Of a stretch of DNA of 13,909 nucleotides, positions 6,848 through 13,653 are shown in pieces. The stretch lies in the NCBI GenBank assembly GCA_022705545.1, contig JAKJEG010000002.1, forward strand, positions 1 through 13,909, given 5' to 3'. The DNA is from Patescibacteria group bacterium. Lineage in GTDB: Bacteria; Patescibacteriota; Minisyncoccia; UBA6257. A model generated the notes under the pieces. It saw only the letters and a program-made list of their open reading frames with translations. It did not search any database and was not told the DNA's origin. How positions within the stretch are numbered: the stretch's first letter is position 1; every line of letters begins with the position of its first letter. The translations under genes and the position numbers were made by a program.

Positions 6848-9169
6848 TTAATTCCCACCAACGACATTTTTAACATTATTGATTAAAATTTCTTCAAATT
6901 TTTTCTCTAAGTCTTGGTAAAAGAAATAACTTTCTTTTTTATATTCAACCAAAGGATCTTTTCCGCCATACGCCCGCAAAGCAGTTGAATCTCTTAAAGA
7001 TTCCATTCTTTCTAAATGATTCACCCATAGTAAATCCAGAATTTGCAGAGCCATAACCTTAAAGAGATCATTAATTTTTTCTTCTTGGAGTTCTTTAATT
7101 CTTTTTTCCAAGGATTCCTCATTTAATTTTTCGTTATTCCGTTTAAAAACTTCTTTAATAAAATCAATCATTTTTTTCTCTTTGGCCAAAGATAAAATAT
7201 TATCCCGCTGCCTATAAAAAGCCAACCGCTGTTTATTGATAACATCGTCATATTCCAAAACATGTTTTCTGGCATCAAAATAGTAATTTTCTATTTTCGT
7301 TTGAGCCATCTCAATTGCCTTGGAAACCATTTTATGCTCAATCGGTTCATCTTCCGGCCAGCCTAATTTTTCTATTAAATTAAAAAGGTATTTAGGAGCA
7401 AAAATCCTGACTAAATCATCTTCTAAAGAAAGAAAAAATTGAGAAGAGCCGGGATCACCTTGCCTGCCAGCTCTTCCTCTCAACTGATTATCTATTCTTC
7501 TTGCTTCATGCCTTTCTGTGCCAATAATGTGCAAACCGCCCAATTCAATAATTTTTTTCCTTTCCTCTTCATCTGGAGGATTACCGCCAAGAATAATATC
7601 TACTCCCCGACCAGCCATATTAGTCGCCACCGTCACTGCTTTTAATTTTCCGGCTTGAGCAATTATTTCTCCTTCTCGTTCATGATTTTTAGCATTTAAA
7701 ACATTGTGAGGAACATTAGCTTTTTTCAAATACTGAGATAAAATTTCGTTTTTTTCTACCGAGGGAGTTCCCACTAACACTGGTTGTCCTTTTTCATAAC
7801 GAGTTTTAACTTCTTTCACTACCGCTTTTAATTTACTCTCAGAATTTTTATAAATTCTATCTGGTAAATCTTTTCTAATCATCGGTTTATTGGTCGGAAT
7901 AACCACTACTTCCAAATTATAAACTTTTTTAAATTCTTCCTGAGAAGTCCACGCGGTTCCAGTCATCCCGCTGATTTTTTCATACATCCGAAAATAATTC
8001 TGCAAAGTAATTGTGGCTACTGTTCGGCTTTCTTCTTTAACTGCCACCCTCTCTTTTGCTTCAATGGCCTGATGAAGACCGCCGGAATATCTTCTGTCTG
8101 GCAACAATCTACCAGTAAATTCATCAACGATAATCACCCTTCCGTCTTTAACAATATAATCTCTGTCTTTTAAAAATAGATAACGAGCCTTTAAGGCATT
8201 CTCTAAATGATGAACATATAAAACTCCTTTTTCATTAAAAATATTGAAACCAAATATTTTTTCTAATTTATTTAATCCTTCTTCAGTTAAAGTAACAGCT
8301 TTTTCTTTCTCATCTAAAATAAAATCTTCTCCTTTTTCAAGACGAGAAGCAATTCGGCTAAATTCCTGATAAAGTTTTCCTGCTTCTTCGTCTGGAGAAG
8401 AAATAATTAAGGGAGTTCTAGCTTCATCAATCAAAACGCTGTCAACTTCATCAATAATAGCAAAATAATGGCCTCGCTGAACTTTTTCCTCAAGGTCATA
8501 AACTAAATTATCTCGCAAATAATCAAAGCCAAATTCTGAGTTAGTACCGTAAAGAATATCAGCCAAATAAGCTTCTTTCCGATTAATTGGTCTTAAAAAT
8601 TCTTTAACTACTTTAAAACTACCCAATTCATCTCTTTTTTGGTCTAATTGATCTTTTTCCTCTTGTGAAAGTTTATAATTAGGATCATATAAAAAAGCGC
8701 CTTCTTGAGTTATGCAGGCAACTGATAAACCTAAATAATTATAAATCTGACCCATCCAAACAGCATCTCTTTTAGCCAAATAGTCATTAACAGTAATAAT
8801 ATGAACACCCTTATTTAATAAAGCGTTTAAAGTTACTGGTAAAGTAGCAGCTAAAGTTTTTCCTTCACCAGTTTTCATTTCTATCACCTTTCCTTCATGA
8901 AGAGCTATACCTCCCAAAATCTGCACATCATAATGCCGCTGTTTTAATGTTCTTTTACTTGCTTCTCTGGTTAAAGCAAAAACTTCTTCTAGGATTTTAT
9001 CTAAATCCTGTTTTTCTTTAACCTTCAATCTCAATTGATTAATTTTTTCTGGAAACTCTTCACTCTTTAAATTTTCTATCTCTTTCTCTAACTGATTAAT
9101 TCTATCCAAAGTTTTTCTCTTTGAAGAAAGATAACCCTGACTGGGATTTTTTGAAAAATTAAAAAACAT
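6848..9169 (-). CDS. secA: Preprotein translocase ATPase SecA (compact form)
   Basis: SecA pushes unfolded preproteins through SecYEG using ATP. The 773-residue protein has the full motor: Walker A MKTGEGKTLAATLP (98-111), GTNSEFGFDYLRDN (208-221), DEVDSVLIDEARTPLIIS (240-257), VDEFTGRLLPDRRYSGGLHQ (348-367), ISGMTGTA (399-406), ATNMAGRGVDIILGG (515-529) and QLRGRAGRQGDPGSSQFFLS (562-581). The scaffold and helical wing follow, with LWVNHLERMESLRDSTALRAYGGKDP. It ends after EEILINNV without the C-terminal linker and zinc-binding tail used for SecB and phospholipid contact in E. coli. An insert at about 155-200 separates the first Walker region from GTNSEFGFDY, and the helical wing is shorter than in E. 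coli. The start lies 32 bp after hpf; hpf-secA adjacency is also classic in Firmicutes. Confidence 0.97.
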   Translation of the reverse strand: MFFNFSKNPSQGYLSSKRKTLDRINQLEKEIENLKSEEFPEKINQLRLKVKEKQDLDKILEEVFALTREASKRTLKQRHYDVQILGGIALHEGKVIEMKTGEGKTLAATLPVTLNALLNKGVHIITVNDYLAKRDAVWMGQIYNYLGLSVACITQEGAFLYDPNYKLSQEEKDQLDQKRDELGSFKVVKEFLRPINRKEAYLADILYGTNSEFGFDYLRDNLVYDLEEKVQRGHYFAIIDEVDSVLIDEARTPLIISSPDEEAGKLYQEFSRIASRLEKGEDFILDEKEKAVTLTEEGLNKLEKIFGFNIFNEKGVLYVHHLENALKARYLFLKDRDYIVKDGRVIIVDEFTGRLLPDRRYSGGLHQAIEAKERVAVKEESRTVATITLQNYFRMYEKISGMTGTAWTSQEEFKKVYNLEVVVIPTNKPMIRKDLPDRIYKNSESKLKAVVKEVKTRYEKGQPVLVGTPSVEKNEILSQYLKKANVPHNVLNAKNHEREGEIIAQAGKLKAVTVATNMAGRGVDIILGGNPPDEEERKKIIELGGLHIIGTERHEARRIDNQLRGRAGRQGDPGSSQFFLSLEDDLVRIFAPKYLFNLIEKLGWPEDEPIEHKMVSKAIEMAQTKIENYYFDARKHVLEYDDVINKQRLAFYRQRDNILSLAKEKKMIDFIKEVFKRNNEKLNEESLEKRIKELQEEKINDLFKVMALQILDLLWVNHLERMESLRDSTALRAYGGKDPLVEYKKESYFFYQDLEKKFEEILINNVKNVVGGN

Positions 9170-9201
9170 ATCTTCGCAAAAGATTTTTCTGATTTAATTT
9201 A

Positions 9202-9543
9202 TTACTCTTTGGTAAAGAATTTTGTTATTCGTCTTAAACGGGACTCTTTTTTCTTTTTTGATCTAATAATATCTTCTTTTAGTTCTTTTCTAATTTGATT
9301 AATTAGACTGAGCATTGTTTCTCCTTGCCGATTAACAATAATATCCTTGCCGGGCAAAATTAGTCGAGCGCGACCATAAAAAATTTTTCCTTTTTCTTGA
9401 GAAATATTTTGACCTAAAGTAAGTTCTAAATCAGCCAAGGAATAACCTTGACAATAACGCGACAATGAACCTAATTTCTTTTCAATTAATTGTTTTTCTC
9501 TTTCTAAAAGAGTTAAATTATCTAAATTAATTTTAATTTGCAT
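9202..9543 (-). CDS. hpf: Short-form ribosome hibernation promoting factor (HPF/RaiA family)
   Basis: This 113-residue protein matches the N-terminal S30AE domain of hibernation factors, which binds the 30S decoding centre and blocks translation in resting cells. Supporting features are the order MQIKINLDNLTLLEREKQLIEKKLGSLSRY, a central strand with YGRARLILPGKDIIVNRQGE, then INQIRKELKEDIIRSKKKKE with the basic helix and tail. There is no C-terminal dimerisation domain, so it is a short form rather than the long HPF of Firmicutes. Identity is helped by its place immediately upstream of secA, a known neighbour of hpf/yvyD. It begins about 70 bp downstream of a strong terminator, so it should have its own promoter, though I see no good match. 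AGAGGG lies 14 nt before the ATG, too far for a standard ribosome binding site. Confidence 0.88.
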   Translation of the reverse strand: MQIKINLDNLTLLEREKQLIEKKLGSLSRYCQGYSLADLELTLGQNISQEKGKIFYGRARLILPGKDIIVNRQGETMLSLINQIRKELKEDIIRSKKKKESRLRRITKFFTKE

Positions 9544-9615
9544 AGTAATTATTTTTACCCTCTAAAAATAGATCTAATATGGACTAGTTATAGATTAGTT
9601 TATCCAATTTTTAAT

Positions 9616-9653
9616 AAAAAAGCAATGGCTCTTATTTGAGCCATTGCTTTTTT
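9616..9653. terminator. Perfect 16-bp-stem intrinsic terminator, bidirectional in form
   Basis: AAAAAAGCAATGGCTC (9616-9631) and GAGCCATTGCTTTTTT (9638-9653) are exact reverse complements around a 6-nt loop TTATTT. The GC-rich inner stem ends in a run of six T on either strand, so it can terminate in both directions. On the minus strand it lies 8 bp beyond the stop of the 29-residue lysine-rich gene and separates that unit from hpf. Confidence 0.93.
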
Positions 9654-9661
9654 CAATCAGT

Positions 9662-9751
9662 TTATCTTTTTCTTCGAGCGGTTTTCTTTGTTGTTTTCTT
9701 TGTTGTTTTTTTGGCAACTTTCTTTGTCTTTTTCATGGTTTTTTTAGCCAT
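9662..9751 (-). CDS. 29-residue Lys/Thr-rich basic mini-protein
   Basis: A minus-strand ORF runs from ATG at 9751-9749 to TAA at 9664-9662. The product begins MAKKTMKKTKKVAKK, continues with two TTKK repeats and ends KTARRKR. By count, 17 of 29 residues are Lys or Arg and 6 are Thr; no acidic or aromatic residue is present. This composition resembles the lysine-rich tails of histone H1-like bacterial proteins and suggests nucleic-acid binding, probably DNA compaction or rRNA contact, but that is inference. Support for a real gene: a clean ATG with MAKK start, a terminator 8 bp after the stop, and a promoter-like sequence and structured leader upstream. No Shine-Dalgarno is visible (leader ends AATAGCAACA). 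The opposite strand holds a Phe/Val-rich frame that is just the antisense of the lysine codons. Confidence 0.7.
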   Translation of the reverse strand: MAKKTMKKTKKVAKKTTKKTTKKTARRKR

Positions 9752-9782
9752 TGTTGCTATTTTATTTTTATTTATTAAGAAG

Positions 9783-9829
9783 AAGCAGCCGACCCCCTAT
9801 TTGGGTCACCCTTTAACGGGTATCTGCTT
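9783..9829 (-). ncRNA. Candidate structured RNA: compact three-way junction
   Basis: On the minus strand, AAGCAG pairs with CTGCTT (plus 9824-9829 and 9783-9788). It encloses two hairpins that abut without a linker: ACCC-GTTAAA-GGGT (plus 9821-9808) and GACCC-AAATAGG-GGGTC (plus 9807-9791). All three stems are perfectly complementary and GC-rich within otherwise A/T-only sequence. The plus strand folds equivalently; the minus strand is preferred because the element would lie in the leader of the lysine-rich gene. After the closing stem the minus strand reads CTTCTTCTT, so attenuation is conceivable. I do not recognise a known riboswitch or ribozyme class. Confidence 0.5.
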
Positions 9830-9937
9830 TTAATTCAAATAATGAATTAATAAAATTATTTATGGGGAACTATTTTTATTTTAACGAAAAAAATTTTTTC
9901 TTTTTCAAAATTAATTGCAAATTGACAGATTACTATC

Positions 9938-9979
9938 ATTGCGAGGAGCGAAGCGACGCGGCAATCCCTCACGAAGGGA
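9938..9979. repeat. GC-rich palindromic intergenic repeat (ATTGCGAGGAGCGAAGCGAC type)
   Basis: ATTGC (9938-9942) pairs with GCAAT (9961-9965) around GAGGAGCGAAGCGACGCG, directly followed by TCCCT-CACGA-AGGGA (9965-9979). It is far richer in GC than its surroundings. From memory, very similar sequences occur as dispersed intergenic repeats in many unrelated bacteria and metagenomes; I cannot verify that here. It is the only copy in the window. Confidence 0.65.
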
Positions 9980-10087
9980 GATTCATTTTCCAAATCTCAA
10001 ATCTTTTAAAATCTTTTCATTAATAGTTGATTATTAATCATTTCAAAATTAATTGAAAATTGAAAATTTATTTATATGTATATTTAT

Positions 10088-10115
10088 ATTTTACTTCATA
10101 AAAAAATATTGTCAA
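10088..10115 (-). promoter_or_regulatory. Sigma70-type promoter overlapping the murB stop
   Basis: On the minus strand a consensus TTGACA (plus 10110-10115) is followed after 16 bp by TAAAAT (plus 10088-10093). The -35 box overlaps the murB stop codon (10112-10114). Transcription would run left through the repeat, the three-way junction and the lysine-rich gene to the terminator at 9616-9653, a transcript of about 465 nt. Element spacing matches the pilin promoter exactly. Confidence 0.6.
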
Positions 10116-11050
10116 TAGTCAAAGACAATAATTTCTTCTTTCAACTGAATGTTAAATTTTTGAGAAACTTTTTCTTTGATTAAAGCAATTAATTTTTTAA
10201 CATCTTGAGAAGAAGCATTAGAAATATTAACAATAAAATTGGCGTGGAAAGAAGCAATCATTGCTCCGCCAATTTTTTTTCCTTTTAAGCCACATTGTTC
10301 AATCAACCAACCAGCAGAAATTTTCCCATTTCTTACTGGAGGATTAAATTTTTTAATTTCTTCAAAATTTTTTAATTCTTCAACAAGAATATTTTTAAAA
10401 ACACAACCTAATGAAGGATAAAGAAAATTTTTCTTTTCTATTCTTTCTTGAAAATAATTTTTGATTTCTTTCTCAATTTGTTCTTTTTTCCCTTTGATAG
10501 TTTTTAATTCAACATTCCACAGGATCTCGTTTTTTGCCTTAAAAATACTTTCCCGATAAGCAAAATGACATTCTCTATTTGAATATTTTTTTACCTTTTT
10601 AGTTGAAATATCAATAGTTTCTACTGAAACGACATAATTTCCTATTTCTTGACCATAAGCGCCAGCGTTACCAAAAACTGCTCCGCCAATTGTGCCGGGA
10701 ATACCGGCTAACCATTCATAACCTCGCCATTGATTTTTCAGACAATAATTTAGAAAATCACTGATTAACATTCCACTCGAGACAACGACTGACTTTGCTT
10801 TTTTAATTATTTTTCTATTTTTACTATTTTTAATTCTTATTACTACCCCGGGGAAAAAACCATCAGAAAATAAAATATTGGAAGCATTGCCAATAATTAA
10901 AATTGGTAAATTTTTTTGCTTTACCCATTTTAGTATTTCAAATAAATCTTTTTTCGAATTAATTTCAACAAAATACTTTGCCCTTCCTCCTATTTTAATA
11001 GAAGAAATATTCTTTAAAAGAAAATTCCTTTGGATTTTTAAAGATGGCAT
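10112..11050 (-). CDS. murB: UDP-N-acetylenolpyruvoylglucosamine reductase MurB
   Basis: MurB uses NADPH and FAD to reduce UDP-GlcNAc-enolpyruvate to UDP-MurNAc in the cytoplasm. The 312-residue protein shows the FAD-binding half with IKIGGRAKYF (18-27), IGNASNILFSDGFFPGVVIR (53-72) and EWLAGIPGTIGGAVFGNAGA (112-131). The substrate half follows with HFAYRESIFK (162-171, active-site Arg166), PSLGCVFKN (212-220), GLKGKKIGGAMIASFHANFI (254-273) and the C-terminal LKEEI (303-307) supplying the conserved Glu. The proton-donating Ser of E. coli (Ser229 in GSVF) is Cys216 here. The first glycines of the usual GGGSNLL are Gly-Asn-Ala. It ends in TGA. It follows ppsA by 94 bp, across a palindromic repeat, and its own end carries a promoter for the next unit. 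No ribosome binding site is seen. Confidence 0.95.
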   Translation of the reverse strand: MPSLKIQRNFLLKNISSIKIGGRAKYFVEINSKKDLFEILKWVKQKNLPILIIGNASNILFSDGFFPGVVIRIKNSKNRKIIKKAKSVVVSSGMLISDFLNYCLKNQWRGYEWLAGIPGTIGGAVFGNAGAYGQEIGNYVVSVETIDISTKKVKKYSNRECHFAYRESIFKAKNEILWNVELKTIKGKKEQIEKEIKNYFQERIEKKNFLYPSLGCVFKNILVEELKNFEEIKKFNPPVRNGKISAGWLIEQCGLKGKKIGGAMIASFHANFIVNISNASSQDVKKLIALIKEKVSQKFNIQLKEEIIVFDY

Positions 11051-11084
11051 TTTTTGAAAGAAATTTTAAATCTTCAATCTTAAT

Positions 11085-11127
11085 TAACGACATCGCAAGT
11101 CGTTACAAAGTAACGACTTGCGCTGTC
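11085..11127. repeat. Palindromic repeat copy between ppsA and murB
   Basis: GACATCGCAAGTCGTTA (11089-11105) and TAACGACTTGCGCTGTC (11111-11127) form a 17-bp stem with one mismatch and a 5-nt CAAAG loop. An alternative hairpin, TAACGAC (11085-11091) with GTCGTTA (11099-11105) around ATCGCAA, uses the same bases. It lies 18 bp after the ppsA stop, but no T-run follows on the minus strand, so it looks like a member of the repeat family rather than a standard terminator. Confidence 0.85.
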
Positions 11128-11144
11128 CAGATATTAATTGAAAA

Positions 11145-13553
11145 TTAATTATCAGCTATTTCTTTGATTGTTTTAATCACTGCATCAGGATTTAAAGAAA
11201 GGGCGCTAATTCCTTCTTCGATTAAAAATTTAGCCAATTCTGGATAATCAGAAGGCCCTTGGCCACAAATCCCAACATATTTTTTTCTTTTTCGGCAGGC
11301 AGAAATAATTTCTTTCATCATCGTTTTTACTGCCTCATGATTTTCATTACCTATTTGCGCTAACAAACCATTATCCCGATCAATACCTAAAACTAACTGG
11401 GCTAAATCATTGGAACCAATGCTCACCCCATCAAAAATATCTAAAAACTTATCTATTAATAAAGCATTCGAAGGAATTTCCGCCATAACATAAATTTTTA
11501 TCTTCTTAAAATAACGACTAATAATTTTTTTAACCCTTTCTCCCTCTTCTGGAGTCCGGCAAAAAGGTACCATCACTGAAATATTTTTTAAACCAAAAGT
11601 TTCAATTGCTCTTTTCACTGCCTGACATTCCATTTCAAAGGCCGGCTCGAAACGAGCATCATAATAGCGAGATGCTCCTCGCCAGCCCAACATTGGATTT
11701 TCTTCCTCTGGTTCAAACAACTCTCCCCCAATTAATTGCCGATATTCATTGGTCTTAAAATCAGAAAAACGAACAATTACTTCTTTGGGATAAAAGGCGG
11801 CTGCAATTTGAGCAATCCCTTCAGCTAATTCTTTAATAAAATATTCTTTTTTGTCTTTGTGCTCAACGGTTAAATTATCAATTTCCTTAATAATTTCCTT
11901 TAATTTTGTCGTTTGAATGGTACTTTTGTTTTTTGTTTTTTGATTTTTTTGTTTTTTGATTTTTTTAAAATGATATAAAGCTAAAGGATGGATTTTAATT
12001 TTTTCCGCAATAATAAATTCTTCCCTTGCTAAGCCAACCCCATCATTCGGAATAAAAGAAGAACGAAAAGCAATTTCCGGAGCCCCAATATTTAAAGTAA
12101 TCTTTGTTTTCAGCTGAGGAATCTTTTTTAATTCATATTTTCGCGATTCAAAAGGAACTCTTCCAAGAAAAATTTTCCCTTCATTTCCTGAAGAACAGTC
12201 AACCGTCACTTCCTGACCAGTTTTTAAAACCTTAGTAGCAGTTTCTGTGCCAACAATACAAGGAATTCCTAATTCCCGAGAAATAATTGCCGCATGACAT
12301 ACCCGACCGCCCTTATTAGTAATGATTGCCGAAGCTAAAGGCATCGCCGAAGTCCAATCCGGATCAGTCATTTCTGTTACTAAGACTTCTCCTTTTTGCA
12401 AAAGAGATAACTCCTTAATCGAATGGATAACCCTCACTTTGCCATAACCAACTTTATTGCCAATGGCAATACCAGTTAAAACTGGTTTTTTATTTGTCTG
12501 AAGAAAATATTCTTCATAAGTTGTTCCGTCAACTAATGAATGCACAGTCTCTGGCCGGGATTGAACAATATAAAGTTTATTATCGCGTCCATCTTTTGCC
12601 CATTCAATATCTTGCGGTGTCCATTTTTTATTCTTTTGAGAATAATGATCTTCAATAATTAGAGCCCACTTTGCCAGAGTTAAAATTTCTTTATCGTTTA
12701 AACAAAATTTTAATTGATCTTTAGAGCTAACTTTAACACTTTTAATTCCTCCCTTTGAGCTATAAACATATTTTATTGTTTTTTTGCCTAAATCTTTTCT
12801 GATTATTGCCGGATAGCCTTGTAAAAGAGTTGGTTTAAAAACCAAAAATTCATCAGGAGTAATCTTCCCTTTCACTATTAATTCTCCTAAGCCATAAATA
12901 CCGTTAATGGTAATAATATTTCTAAAACCGCTTTCGGTGTCCAAGGTAAACATAACCCCTGAAGAACCTAAATCAGAACGAACCATTTTTTGTACTCCGG
13001 TGGAAACTCCTACCTCTAAATGGTTAAATCCCTTTTCTATCCGGTAACTTATTGCCCGATCTAAAAACAAAGAAGCATAACTTTTTTTAACTGCTTTCAA
13101 CAATTCTTCTGCTCCCCTGACATTTAAATAAGTTTCATGCTGACCAGCAAAACTCGCGCTCGGAAGATCTTCGGCTGTGGCTGAAGAACGAACCGCCACA
13201 TCAACATTTTTTTCTGCGTACTGAGAAGACAATTCCCAATAAGCTTCAATAATTTCTTTCTCCAGCTTTTTGTCAAAAGGAGTTTTAAGAATTAATTGCC
13301 TTATTTTTTTACCGGCAACTTGTAATTCTTTAATATCTTTTAAATTGTAAGCCTTTAAAATTTGCTCTATCTCTTTTTTAATTCCGCTTTTTTCCAAAAA
13401 CTCAAAATAAGCTTGGGCTGAAATGGCAAAACCATTGGGAATATTAATTCCTTTAGAAGATAAATGAGAATACATCTCGCCAAGAGAAGCATTTTTCCCT
13501 CCTACTAAAGGTACGTCTTTTATGGAAATATCTTTAAACCAACGAATAAACAT
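11145..13553 (-). CDS. ppsA: Phosphoenolpyruvate synthase (pyruvate, water dikinase)
   Basis: PpsA converts pyruvate and ATP to PEP, AMP and phosphate, the gluconeogenic entry. At 802 residues it has the full three-domain layout. The ATP-grasp nucleotide domain (about 1-345) has PLVGGKNASLGEMY, VAVRSSATAEDLPSASFAGQ and DIEWAKDGRDNKLYIVQSRP. The phosphohistidine swivel domain (about 360-465) has TNKGGRVCHAAIISRELGIP with phospho-acceptor His420. The PEP/pyruvate barrel (about 480-800) has RFSDFKTNEYRQLIGG, EPEEENPMLGWRGASRYY, GSNDLAQLVLGIDRD and GICGQGPSDYPELAKFLIEE with catalytic Cys763. The EPEEENPMLG and CGQGPSD motifs fit PEP synthase rather than pyruvate phosphate dikinase. A Lys/Gln/Asn-rich stretch at 530-546, encoded by an A-rich microsatellite, interrupts the barrel after IHPLALYHF. 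A promoter candidate lies at 13615-13643; no ribosome binding site is visible. Confidence 0.97.
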   Translation of the reverse strand: MFIRWFKDISIKDVPLVGGKNASLGEMYSHLSSKGINIPNGFAISAQAYFEFLEKSGIKKEIEQILKAYNLKDIKELQVAGKKIRQLILKTPFDKKLEKEIIEAYWELSSQYAEKNVDVAVRSSATAEDLPSASFAGQHETYLNVRGAEELLKAVKKSYASLFLDRAISYRIEKGFNHLEVGVSTGVQKMVRSDLGSSGVMFTLDTESGFRNIITINGIYGLGELIVKGKITPDEFLVFKPTLLQGYPAIIRKDLGKKTIKYVYSSKGGIKSVKVSSKDQLKFCLNDKEILTLAKWALIIEDHYSQKNKKWTPQDIEWAKDGRDNKLYIVQSRPETVHSLVDGTTYEEYFLQTNKKPVLTGIAIGNKVGYGKVRVIHSIKELSLLQKGEVLVTEMTDPDWTSAMPLASAIITNKGGRVCHAAIISRELGIPCIVGTETATKVLKTGQEVTVDCSSGNEGKIFLGRVPFESRKYELKKIPQLKTKITLNIGAPEIAFRSSFIPNDGVGLAREEFIIAEKIKIHPLALYHFKKIKKQKNQKTKNKSTIQTTKLKEIIKEIDNLTVEHKDKKEYFIKELAEGIAQIAAAFYPKEVIVRFSDFKTNEYRQLIGGELFEPEEENPMLGWRGASRYYDARFEPAFEMECQAVKRAIETFGLKNISVMVPFCRTPEEGERVKKIISRYFKKIKIYVMAEIPSNALLIDKFLDIFDGVSIGSNDLAQLVLGIDRDNGLLAQIGNENHEAVKTMMKEIISACRKRKKYVGICGQGPSDYPELAKFLIEEGISALSLNPDAVIKTIKEIADN
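11924..11967. repeat. Coding microsatellite inside ppsA
   Basis: On the plus strand this reads as T-runs interrupted by single G or GA every 7-8 bases, with two copies of GTTTTTTGATTTTTTT. On the coding strand it encodes KKIKKQKNQKTKNK at about residues 530-543 of PpsA. The repeat is in frame and leaves the downstream domain intact. Confidence 0.75.
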
Positions 13554-13584
13554 AATTTTAATTTATTAATTATAATTTTAAAAG

Positions 13585-13643
13585 AGAACAGTTCTTCTTG
13601 GTTGCATTCATTAAATTATAACATAAACCTTTTATTTAGTTAA
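13585..13643 (-). promoter_or_regulatory. Candidate ppsA promoter with a short dyad in the leader
   Basis: On the minus strand TTAACT (plus 13638-13643) is followed after 17 bp by a perfect TATAAT (plus 13615-13620), predicting a start near 13608 and a leader of about 55 nt. The dyad AGAAC-A-GTTCT lies at 13585-13595, between the predicted start and the ATG, and could be an operator. The -35 box is only 4/6 to consensus. Confidence 0.45.
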
Positions 13644-13653
13644 CGAGTTCAAT

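Larger units (their letters stand above)
9752..10111. other. 360-bp intergenic leader region between murB and the lysine-rich gene
   Basis: This stretch has no gene I can support. From right to left, in the direction of transcription, it holds a promoter at its right end (10088-10115), an AATTGAAAATTGAAAATTT repeat (10051-10069), a GC-rich ATTGCGAGGAGCGAAGCGAC-type repeat (9938-9979), a long A/T-only section and a compact three-way-junction sequence (9783-9829). Confidence 0.7.

Noticed and set aside
7439..7645. Plus-strand open frame opposite secA
   Set aside because: It is antisense to the conserved SecA helicase motifs QLRGRAGRQGDPG and ATNMAGRGVD; constraint on secA explains the frame.
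9636..9833. Plus-strand 65-codon frame, Phe/Val/Leu-rich, resembling a membrane peptide
   Set aside because: It is the antisense of the lysine-rich gene (lysine codons read backward give Phe/Leu/Val), runs through the terminator stem and then through the three-way junction, and has no ribosome binding site.
11089..11127. Hairpin after ppsA considered as an intrinsic terminator
   Set aside because: The minus strand after the stem has no T-run, and the same sequence recurs in other intergenic regions, so repeat membership is the better explanation.
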